Assembly: GCF_003014715.1 (NCBI RefSeq)
Contig: NZ_PYAV01000005.1
Span: forward strand, 186,001-250,000
DNA: 64,000 bases
Direction of reading: 5' to 3'
Origin: Salsuginibacillus halophilus
Lineage (GTDB): Bacteria; Bacillota; Bacilli; Bacillales; Marinococcaceae
Shown here: positions 58,515 to 64,000 of the stretch, in pieces
Position numbering within the stretch: position 1 is the stretch's first letter
Layout of the letters: every line of letters starts with the position of its first letter
The notes under the pieces: generated by a model
The model's database searches: none
Seen by the model: only the letters and a program-made list of their open reading frames with translations
What the model was told of the DNA's origin: nothing
Translations under genes and position numbers: made by a program

Positions 58515-58775
58515 ATGGAATACGATGACAAGTTGAAACAACGGCTTAAGCGGGCAGAAGGTCAAATTCGCGGTGTACTGAAAATGATGGAAGAAGAAGA
58601 GGAGTGCCGGGATGTTTTGACGCAATTATCAGCAGCCCGTTCTGCACTCGATAAAGCAACAGCTGTAATTGTTGCAACGAACCTTGAAGAATGTGTCCGC
58701 CGCCAGACTGAAGAAGGCGAAGATACGTCCGAAACCATTGAAGAAGCTGTGAATATGCTCGTAAAAAGCCGCTAA
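58515..58775 (+). CDS. cstR: Persulfide-sensing repressor CstR (CsoR family)
   Basis: An 86-residue all-helical CsoR/FrmR-family protein: YDDKLKQRLKRAEGQIRGVL at the N-terminus. The two conserved Cys are in EECRDVLTQL (about 32) and TNLEECVRRQ (about 61). The His that CsoR uses to bind Cu(I) is replaced by Asn (ATNLEEC), the CstR pattern in which the two Cys form a di- or trisulfide link on persulfide stress. AAAAGGAGG is upstream. It probably represses its own operon through the sites at 54610 and 54677. Confidence 0.85.
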   Translation: MEYDDKLKQRLKRAEGQIRGVLKMMEEEEECRDVLTQLSAARSALDKATAVIVATNLEECVRRQTEEGEDTSETIEEAVNMLVKSR

Positions 58776-58788
58776 ATAACAACATCCC

Positions 58789-58816
58789 CCCTTGGGAACC
58801 AAGGTTTCAAGGGGTG
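58789..58816. other. Hairpin between cstR and the DsrE-like gene
   Basis: CCCCTTGGGAACC and GGTTTCAAGGGG can pair with small mismatches. No T-run follows, so it may be an RNA processing or partial attenuation element that tunes expression of the next gene. Confidence 0.4.
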
Positions 58817-58870
58817 GTGCAATTATATATTTCGTGTGTCTAAAATCTTCACTTTAAGGAGTGTCTTTTC

Positions 58871-59350
58871 ATGGATAAGAATGAACGTTTAACGATGATC
58901 GTCTTTGACGGTGATTTAGATAAAGCTATGGCAAGTTTCATCATTGCGACAGGTGCTGCTGCGATGGGTAAGCAAGTAACGATGTTCTTCACTTTCTGGG
59001 GGCTGAACGTTTTACGCAAAGACGAGCCGATTCAGGCGAAGAAGAAGTTTATGGAAAAAATGTTTGAGCGAATGATGCCGCGCGGTCCAAAAAAACTGCA
59101 GCTTTCGAACATGAACATGGCAGGAATGGGACCAAAAGTTATGAAGAAAATGATGAAAGACCATAATGTATCTACGCTCGATGAAATGATTGATATGGCT
59201 GAAGAACTAGATATTAAGATGGTAGCTTGCACAATGTCGATGGATGTTATGGGCTTAAAACAAGAAGAACTTCGCGATGGCCTTGAATATGCCGGCGTTG
59301 CTTCTTATCTTGCTGAAGCTGATGAAGCAAACACCAATTTGTTTATCTAA
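58871..59350 (+). CDS. DsrE/DsrF/DrsH-like protein (YrkE-like)
   Basis: A 159-residue protein of the DsrE family: MIVFDGDLDKAMASFIIATG, then AAAMGKQVTMFFTFWGLN. A Met-rich middle is striking (FMEKMFERMMPRGPKKLQ, NMNMAGMGPKVMKKMM). A Cys in VACTMSMDVMGL (about 120) matches the DsrE2-type active site. It is expected to transfer sulfane sulfur together with the TusA proteins. AAGGAGTG lies upstream of the ATG. It is the last gene of the sulfur cluster, before repeat copy 4. Confidence 0.87.
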   Translation: MDKNERLTMIVFDGDLDKAMASFIIATGAAAMGKQVTMFFTFWGLNVLRKDEPIQAKKKFMEKMFERMMPRGPKKLQLSNMNMAGMGPKVMKKMMKDHNVSTLDEMIDMAEELDIKMVACTMSMDVMGLKQEELRDGLEYAGVASYLAEADEANTNLFI

Positions 59351-59370
59351 AACATTTCTCAAGTAAAAAC

Positions 59371-59395
59371 CACGGTTCATAAATTTGGAACCGTG
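59371..59395 (+). terminator. Hairpin after the DsrE-like gene (left flank of repeat copy 4)
   Basis: CACGGTTC and GAACCGTG pair around ATAAATTTG, 20 bases past the stop. The same stem and loop recur at 59971-59998; here the T-run is missing because the element starts directly after it. Confidence 0.7.
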
Positions 59396-59998
59396 CAGCC
59401 TAGACAAACTTTTAGATTAACGAAGGCTGACGTCGCTTTTCGGCGAACGCTTGCACCCGGAGGGCACAAGTGCGACATCGAATTTGTCTGCGCTTACGCT
59501 TGAAGTCACCATGTCTTCTTAGCCCCGGGCACGGCCGCAACTTCCTCGGCAGAAACTCGCTGCCTGCGGGACTTTCGTCTCGCGCTGTTCCTGGTAGCGT
59601 CGCCGCCGGTGCACGTCAGCCTTGTGTAGTTTGAAGGTCATCAAATGTAAAGACCCTTTTGATCAAGCAATATCTACATGAGCCAATTTCATAATGACGC
59701 TTTACGGACGATAAAACGAACCGTTTACATTGGAAAGTGACCGAAACGAAAGACGGCGACTCCCGGAGGATCAAGCGCAGGCTGAAGATCCACTTGTTCG
59801 AATGGTTTTGATTCGAACAAGTTAGCTGAAGGCAAGCCCTCGGGAAAGCGTCCGTCGATAGTGTTGGTCACGTTCATGACTCGGTTTTTAACCTCTTAAT
59901 ACGGCAGTCCGCGGAGCTTGGAGCAGTATGCTACGCGTGAATGTTACGTTTTATACTTTGGCGACAGTCTCCACGGTTTCATAAATTTGGAACCGTGG
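59371..59998 (+). mobile_element. Terminator-flanked dispersed repeat, copy 4
   Basis: The longest copy (body about 59396-59970), in the gene-free stretch between the sulfur and gas-vesicle operons. Left end TAGACAAAC (59401-59409) and right end GGCGACAGTC (59960-59969) follow the family pattern. It has both the extra first-module segment shared with copy 2 (GGAGGGCACAAGTGCG) and the CACTTGTTCGAA/TTCGAACAAG foldback shared with copies 1 and 3. It is thus closest to a complete version. Hairpins CACGGTTC...GAACCGTG flank it. Confidence 0.83.
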
Positions 59999-60003
59999 TT
60001 TTT
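59971..60003 (+). terminator. Terminator, right flank of repeat copy 4
   Basis: CCACGGTT and AACCGTGG pair around TCATAAATTTGG, followed by TTTTT. It looks like the original terminator of the DsrE-like gene, now displaced by the element. Confidence 0.8.
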
Positions 60004-60091
60004 GCTTTTCACAAAGGGGCTTTTCCTGTAATGTAGTGCAATACATAGAGTTTTTCATCCTTACCAGTTGTCACCGCAATCGACATCCAAA

Positions 60092-60117
60092 GTTATTCCG
60101 TGACAAATAACGGGTAA
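60092..60117 (+). promoter_or_regulatory. Possible sigma-B-type promoter of the gvp operon
   Basis: GTTATT (60092-60097) and GGGTAA (60112-60117) with 14 bases between resemble a general-stress sigma-B promoter (GTTT / GGGTAT). It lies about 40 bases from the first gene. No better sigma-A promoter was seen in 60004-60150. Confidence 0.35.
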
Positions 60118-60155
60118 AGCAAGGTATCTTTTAATTAAATTAGGGAGGAATATCT

Positions 60156-60914
60156 TTGTCACAACAAGCGGTACAAAAATCGAATGAAAGCTCAAGTCTG
60201 GTTGAAATTTTAGATAAGGTACTTGATAAAGGAATTGTCGTAGATATCACGGCTACGATCTCACTCGTAGGTATCGAAGTTATAAAAATTGAAGCGCGTA
60301 TTGTCATTGCAAGTGTAGAAACTTGGATTCGCTATGCTGATGCAACCGGTTTGCTTGAAGCAGAGCGTCGCAGAAACTTAAAAGAAGCTGAAGAAGACAA
60401 AGGGCTAGGTCAGCTCGGGCAGCAGGTTGGTCAACTGACTGAGGGCTTAACGGACTCGGTTTCTAACGTGGCCAACGAAGCAACTTCTGCTGTAGGCAAT
60501 GTGACAGACCAAGTGCAAAATACAGCCCAAGGGGTTGCGAATACTGCTCAAAATGTTGCTGAAGGTACAGTGAACACCGTACAAAACACGGCAGAAGGCG
60601 CTGTTGAGTCTGTCCAAAATACAGCCGAAGGTGCCGCAAACACAGCTCAAAACGTTGCTGAAGACACAGTAGACACGGTTCAGAATACAGCTGAAAGTAC
60701 GGTTGAATCAGCACAGGATGCAGCCGAGAGTACAGCTGAATCTGCTCAAAAAACAACTGAAAAAGCAACAGAAAGTGGCTCCTCTTCCGGTGGTTCAAAC
60801 AGTAATACTAATCAGTCAAACAGCTCAGGAAACGCTAAAAACTCCAGTAACTCCAACTCTAATAAATCAAGCAGTAATTCCAGCAGTCAGTCTAAGAAAA
60901 AGGGTGACGACTAA
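60156..60914 (+). CDS. gvpA: GvpA-like gas vesicle structural protein with long LEA-like and Ser/Asn-rich tail
   Basis: A 252-residue protein in two parts. Residues about 13-67 are a canonical GvpA/B domain ([19 protein letters not shown], then [18 protein letters not shown] and [14 protein letters not shown]). A charged linker follows, then eight uninterrupted 11-residue units over residues 120-207 ([33 protein letters not shown] and so on), then a Ser/Asn/Lys-rich tail. GvpA-type ribs are usually 70-90 residues, so the tail is unusual. It may represent a fusion with a GvpP/Q-type accessory protein. The TTG start follows TAGGGAGG by eight bases. It leads the operon. Confidence 0.85.
   Translation: MSQQAVQKSNESSSLVEILDKVLDKGIVVDITATISLVGIEVIKIEARIVIASVETWIRYADATGLLEAERRRNLKEAEEDKGLGQLGQQVGQLTEGLTDSVSNVANEATSAVGNVTDQVQNTAQGVANTAQNVAEGTVNTVQNTAEGAVESVQNTAEGAANTAQNVAEDTVDTVQNTAESTVESAQDAAESTAESAQKTTEKATESGSSSGGSNSNTNQSNSSGNAKNSSNSNSNKSSSNSSSQSKKKGDD
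60513..60776 (+). repeat. 33-bp tandem coding repeat in the gvpA-like gene
   Basis: Eight 33-base units encode 11-residue repeats of consensus VQNTAEGTVES. The periodicity (Ala/Val at fixed positions, alternating polar) is that of LEA group 3-like amphipathic helices. The units differ from each other at many synonymous sites, so this is an old, selected expansion rather than a recent slippage product. Confidence 0.88.
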
Positions 60915-61196
60915 GTGAAATTAAATACCGTAATTAAGAATGTGCATTTGTTTTTTGAAGCGTTTGTCGCTCCACCTTTTCGAACCATCGCTGTAATGAA
61001 GCGTGAAGATGGTGAAAAAGGATGGGTTGTACAAGTTGAAGTTATTGAAGAAAGAGAACGTATGAAAGCTGTAGCTAAAGATGAAATGGTTGGTGTATAT
61101 GAAGCAATCACCGACGCTGACGGTGAAGTTGAAGAATTTGAGCGGCTGCACCATCGGTATCGCACAGAGCTTTTTGAACGTGGTGAAGAAGAGTAA
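60915..61196 (+). CDS. gvpO: Gas vesicle protein GvpO/GvpR
   Basis: A 93-residue protein with the GvpO-family pattern: GWVVQVEVIEERERMKAVAKD, then VGVYEAITDADGEVEEFERL and HHRYRTELFERGEE. In B. megaterium the same family member is called GvpR. It is an accessory protein needed for or enhancing vesicle formation. The GTG start directly follows the upstream stop, with AAAAAGGGTGACGAC as the binding site. Confidence 0.85.
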   Translation: MKLNTVIKNVHLFFEAFVAPPFRTIAVMKREDGEKGWVVQVEVIEERERMKAVAKDEMVGVYEAITDADGEVEEFERLHHRYRTELFERGEEE

Positions 61197-61235
61197 TCAT
61201 TTTATGTAACGTAGCAAAGAAAAGGCGGGGAAAAG

Positions 61236-61958
61236 ATGAGTGAGACATTCGTTTATATTTTCGGGGTCGCAAGAAAAAACGAGCACCGCACAGCGCAGAA
61301 GGTCATGATGGAGGGAGAGCCCCGCTCCCTCCGCGCTGTCAATGAAGGGGATCTTGACTTTATTGTCACGGATGTCAGTGAAGAAACGCTGCCGCCGATC
61401 GAAGCAAACGTCCGCGGTCATAAAGAAGCATTAGAAGCAATTATGACTGAAGAAACTGTAGCTCCAATGAGCTTTGGCACAATTTTAGGTGATGAGCAGG
61501 AAGCCCGGCGTTTGTTGCAGGCAATATATGATCCTGTGAGCGAAGCGATGCCGAAAATTGATAATAAGATTGAGGTAACAGTGCAGATCAATTTAACGGA
61601 AGAGGCATTTAAAAGCTTATTTGCTCACAAGAAAAAGAAGCCAAGAAGTTATAAAGGCCAGCTTGCCTTAGGAGAAGAAGCGAAAGCCGTTATGGACCGC
61701 TACCGGACGAAGCATCAGGAATCAATTGGTAAGCCGCTGGGTGACTTAAGCGCAAGTTCGATACTGAAAGAACCGAGCACAGAACGTACTTTGTTTGAAG
61801 GTGTGTTTTTAATCGATCGTGAAGATGAAGCAGCTTTCGATGAGGCGGTAAACGATTTATACAGTGTTTGGAAAGAGCAAACGGACTTCGTATATACCGG
61901 ACCGTGGCCGGCTTACAGCTTTGTGGATATGAGGTTTGCTGCAGCCGAACGGAGGTAG
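61236..61958 (+). CDS. gvpF: Gas vesicle protein GvpF
   Basis: A 240-residue GvpL/F-family protein (FVYIFGVARKNEHRTAQK, then ALEAIMTEETVAPMSFGTIL about 69-88, ending GPWPAYSFVDMRF). GvpF is thought to cap or chaperone GvpA monomers during nucleation. AAAGGCGGGGAAAAG precedes the ATG. In B. megaterium gvpN lies between R and F; here the two genes are adjacent. Confidence 0.9.
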   Translation: MSETFVYIFGVARKNEHRTAQKVMMEGEPRSLRAVNEGDLDFIVTDVSEETLPPIEANVRGHKEALEAIMTEETVAPMSFGTILGDEQEARRLLQAIYDPVSEAMPKIDNKIEVTVQINLTEEAFKSLFAHKKKKPRSYKGQLALGEEAKAVMDRYRTKHQESIGKPLGDLSASSILKEPSTERTLFEGVFLIDREDEAAFDEAVNDLYSVWKEQTDFVYTGPWPAYSFVDMRFAAAERR

Positions 61959-61962
61959 TCAC

Positions 61963-62292
61963 ATGTTTAGAGCACTTACCTGGCCGGTTCGCTCTTTAAA
62001 GTTTATCGGTGAAACAATTAAAGAAGAAGTGGATAAAGAGTTGTTTGACCTTGAAACGATTAAACAGCGAATGGTTGCGGCTCAGGTGGAATTTGAAAGA
62101 GGTAATTTAACCAAAGAAGCTTTTGAAGAGGAGCAGGCGGTACTTGCTGAGAGGTACCGCCAAGCAAAAGCACAGGAATTAAAAGAGTTAAGAGAAGCTT
62201 TACAACAAGACCAGCAACCTCAAAAGGAGGCTGGTGAAGAGCCTGTAAACCGACGGAAACAAAGAAGCAGAAGGCGAAGGAGAAGGCGGTAA
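61963..62292 (+). CDS. gvpG: Gas vesicle protein GvpG
   Basis: A 109-residue protein, start at the ATG after GGAGGTAGTCAC. The N-terminal MFRALTWPVRSLKFIGETIK and LEETIKQ-type coiled-coil sequence (ETIKQRMVAAQVEFERGNLT) are GvpG signatures. The C-terminus is strongly basic (NRRKQRSRR followed by Arg-rich end), which is unusual among the acidic proteins of this window. Its stop is directly followed by the gvpL ATG. Confidence 0.88.
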   Translation: MFRALTWPVRSLKFIGETIKEEVDKELFDLETIKQRMVAAQVEFERGNLTKEAFEEEQAVLAERYRQAKAQELKELREALQQDQQPQKEAGEEPVNRRKQRSRRRRRRR

Positions 62293-63114
62293 ATGAGTGA
62301 ATTAATTTACGTTTACGGTTTTGTGCTTTATGACCACGCAGGGGAAGAAGAAAACGAAATACCGGATCTTTATGATGAGTACAGTTTAACGTTTTTACAT
62401 GGAGGTAACGTTGCAGCTGTTTATTCGGTTGTTGCAAGCGAGGATTTTGGAGAAGAATCGTTTCAAACGAACGTGCAGAATTTAGAGTGGCTTGAGCGGT
62501 TTGCAAAACGCCATCATCATATTTTAAATAGGCTGCACCAAAAGTATCAAATTCTTCCTTTGAATTTTGGGACGATTTACAAAGGGATTGATCGCCTTAA
62601 GCAAAAACTAAAAGATGAGCATAACCGGCTTTATGAAGCTGTTCAATTGATTCAAGGCAAAGATGAATGGAGCGTAAAGGTATATGCTGACATGGAGACA
62701 ATTGCCTCACAGCCTACGTTTACGACACCGCTCATTGAAGAAAAACAGCAGGAAATTGAAAATATGCCGCGGGGTCGGCAGTATATAGAGAAAAAACGTT
62801 TAAATAAAACAATTGCCGAAGAAGCAGAGCGTTATGTCAACGGTGCTGCCGATCAGATGCACGAGGCGTTAAAGCAGATAAGTATTGAAACAGATGCACG
62901 TGAGGTGTGGAGTAAACAAGTAACCGGCCGTACTGACGAAATGAAATGGAATGGTGGCTATTTAATCTCCCGCGCTGATCGCAACATTTTTGTGGAAACT
63001 GTTCAAGCATACGAGAAGGAATTTCCAAGTGCCATTGTTGTTGAAGTCTCAGGGCCATGGCCTGCTTATCACTTTGTGCCAAAACAAGGCCAGGAGGATA
63101 CAAATGGAGCATGA
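62293..63114 (+). CDS. gvpL: Gas vesicle protein GvpL
   Basis: A 273-residue GvpL/F-family protein: ELIYVYGFVLYDHAGEEENE, HHILNRLHQKYQILPLNFGT (about 71-90) and the C-terminal VEVSGPWPAYHFVPKQGQ. It is a second paralogue of GvpF in the cluster, as usual in Bacillus gvp operons. The start follows gvpG without gap and its 3' end overlaps gvpS by 11 bases, so translation is coupled. Confidence 0.9.
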   Translation: MSELIYVYGFVLYDHAGEEENEIPDLYDEYSLTFLHGGNVAAVYSVVASEDFGEESFQTNVQNLEWLERFAKRHHHILNRLHQKYQILPLNFGTIYKGIDRLKQKLKDEHNRLYEAVQLIQGKDEWSVKVYADMETIASQPTFTTPLIEEKQQEIENMPRGRQYIEKKRLNKTIAEEAERYVNGAADQMHEALKQISIETDAREVWSKQVTGRTDEMKWNGGYLISRADRNIFVETVQAYEKEFPSAIVVEVSGPWPAYHFVPKQGQEDTNGA

Positions 63115-63319
63115 AGTACTGAATGGACAAGATGTAACGCTTGTTGATGTATTAGACACGGTGCTTGATAAAGGTGTTGTGCTGCAAGGAAGCCTTGTCA
63201 TTACAGTTGCAGGGATTGATCTTGTGTATATTGATCTTAAACTGCTCGTCTCAAGTGTAGAAACGTTGCTTAATGCTGCTGAAAAGCATAATGAAATACA
63301 AACGTCAGGAGGAGAGTAG
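63104..63319 (+). CDS. gvpS: Gas vesicle protein GvpS (GvpA-like minor protein)
   Basis: A 71-residue GvpA-family protein: LVDVLDTVLDKGVVLQGSL, then VITVAGIDLVYIDLKLLVSS and VETLLNAA. The start is an ATG after AGGAGGATACAA inside the gvpL end; a longer frame upstream is not supported. In B. megaterium GvpS and GvpJ are GvpA-like minor components between L and K. It is identified by sequence plus position. Confidence 0.85.
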   Translation: MEHEVLNGQDVTLVDVLDTVLDKGVVLQGSLVITVAGIDLVYIDLKLLVSSVETLLNAAEKHNEIQTSGGE

Positions 63320-63322
63320 CTG

Positions 63323-63640
63323 ATGGATCCATCTTCAATTATGAAGTCTTTAGACACTGCCAAAATGCCGGAAGGAAATATACGTTTTAACGATGAGAGT
63401 AATTCGACCGAAGACGGACTGGCTCAGCTTGTTATTACGGTGATTGAACTTTTAAGAGACTTAGTAGAGCGGCAGGCAATGGACCGGGTGGACAGCGGAC
63501 GTTTATCAGAAGATCAGGTAGAGGCATTGGGAGAATCTTTGATGCAGCTTGAAGAACAAATGCAGCGTCTGAAAGACTTCTTCGGTTTTACAGACGAAGA
63601 CTTAACCATTGATCTTGGACCGCTTGGAAACTTGCGTTAA
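63323..63640 (+). CDS. gvpK: Gas vesicle protein GvpK
   Basis: A 105-residue protein matching GvpK: GLAQLVITVIELLRDLVERQ, then AMDRVDSGRLSEDQVEALGE and the acidic C-terminus FGFTDEDLTIDLGPLG. GvpK is an accessory protein of vesicle assembly. It starts three bases after gvpS; AGGAGGAGAGTAG is the upstream site. Confidence 0.92.
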   Translation: MDPSSIMKSLDTAKMPEGNIRFNDESNSTEDGLAQLVITVIELLRDLVERQAMDRVDSGRLSEDQVEALGESLMQLEEQMQRLKDFFGFTDEDLTIDLGPLGNLR

Positions 63641-63658
63641 TCGAAAGGGGGAGAAAGG

Positions 63659-64000
63659 ATGTTACAGCAAGGAGGACAGAATCAAGTAGAAGCTGTTGGC
63701 AGCACGTTAGTGGAAGTGCTTGAAACGGTTTTAGACAAAGGCGTCGTAATTGCCGGAGATATTCGTGTGGACGTAGCTGGCGTAGAGCTTCTAACGATTA
63801 AAATACGCTTGATGGTCGCTTCAGTTGATAAGGCAAAAGAGTTAGGTATGGACTGGTGGGAAAATGATCCTTTTTATAGCTCGAAAGCGCTTGAGAGTCA
63901 AGAGAACCAACACCAGCAAGACCGGGAAATGCTTGAAAACCGGTTGAAACAGCTAGAACAACAGCTTGCTGAAGAGCAAGCTAAAAACAACAGCGAAAGC
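63659..64000 (+). CDS. gvpJ: Gas vesicle protein GvpJ, cut by the window edge
   Basis: The frame begins at an ATG after AAAGGGGGAGAAAGG and is open for 114 codons to the last base. It starts MLQQGGQNQVEAVGSTLVEV and contains the GvpA-like block LETVLDKGVVIAGDIRVDVA followed by GVELLTIKIRLMVASVDKAK. A Trp pair (MDWWENDPFY) and a Gln/Glu-rich coiled-coil tail follow. The coiled coil starts near residue 90, as in Bacillus GvpJ. The remainder of the gene, and any gvpT, U or N, lie outside the window. Confidence 0.85.
   Translation, partial: MLQQGGQNQVEAVGSTLVEVLETVLDKGVVIAGDIRVDVAGVELLTIKIRLMVASVDKAKELGMDWWENDPFYSSKALESQENQHQQDREMLENRLKQLEQQLAEEQAKNNSES

Noticed and set aside
59371-59998. IS200/IS605-type element
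   Set aside because: Such elements use subterminal hairpins of their own and do not duplicate the target. The flanking hairpins here are locus-specific.
60463-60798. 111-codon minus-strand frame in the gvpA-like gene
   Set aside because: It is the antisense of the 33-bp coding repeat, with Gln/Leu-rich low complexity and no ribosome binding site.
60156-60914. Frameshift joining gvpA to a second gene
   Set aside because: The frame is continuous, the 11-residue periodicity is exact in the same frame to the end, and the stop is followed properly by gvpO. A fusion is possible, but I see no sequencing-error signature.

Overview
The window reads as a chromosomal segment of a Bacillaceae bacterium, probably a salt-adapted one. 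The order purEKBCSQLFMNHD, yerA-yerB-yerC, pcrB-pcrA-ligA-yerH, gatCAB matches the Bacillus subtilis backbone. Several secreted proteins are extremely acidic, as in halophiles or haloalkaliphiles. I see no rRNA, tRNA or CRISPR array. I do not name a species.

Layout. 1-6300: edge of a membrane-protein gene, an SLH-domain surface protein, a patatin-like lipase, the bpsA-bpsB type III polyketide pair and a cobalamin-binding-like protein. 6578-20904: yebE-yebG, then a purine operon preceded by a PurBox, a guanine-type riboswitch and its terminator. Inside the operon a 20-copy, 21-bp tandem array separates purF from purM. 21068-36933: a DUF2892 protein, yerABC, an unknown gene and adeC on the minus strand, pcrB-pcrA-ligA-camS and gatCAB. 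37567-48023: pepF, an MFS exporter, a Rieske oxidoreductase, nitronate monooxygenase, an rRNA methyltransferase, a PAS-GGDEF cyclase and a branched-chain aminotransferase. 48180-49616: an acidic wall protein with an LPATA sorting signal beside a class D sortase. 49845-54441: a chemotaxis receptor, a TauE-like transporter, a nitroreductase, a small membrane protein and a cyclase-family hydrolase. 54605-59350: a persulfide/sulfane-sulfur operon (TusA-rhodanese, persulfide dioxygenase, TusA, SulP, CstR, DsrE-like) with CstR-like operators. 60156 to the right edge: a gas-vesicle operon (gvpA-like, gvpO, F, G, L, S, K, J), cut by the window end.

The most unusual signal is a family of roughly 510-580 bp non-coding repeats, with four full copies at 421-1005, 36942-37514, 51144-51719 and 59371-59998. 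There is also one compact foldback copy and up to three fragments. Each full copy lies downstream of a gene and is flanked on both sides by near-identical copies of that locus's own terminator hairpin. The hairpin differs from locus to locus. This looks like a small mobile element that enters rho-independent terminators and duplicates the whole hairpin, or that is maintained by recombination between duplicated hairpins. Other points of interest are the purF-purM array, whose purF frame stays open up to purM; a GvpA-like protein with a long LEA-like tail; a lipoprotein-type sortase next to its likely substrate; and the CstR regulon reaching a divergent hydrolase gene.
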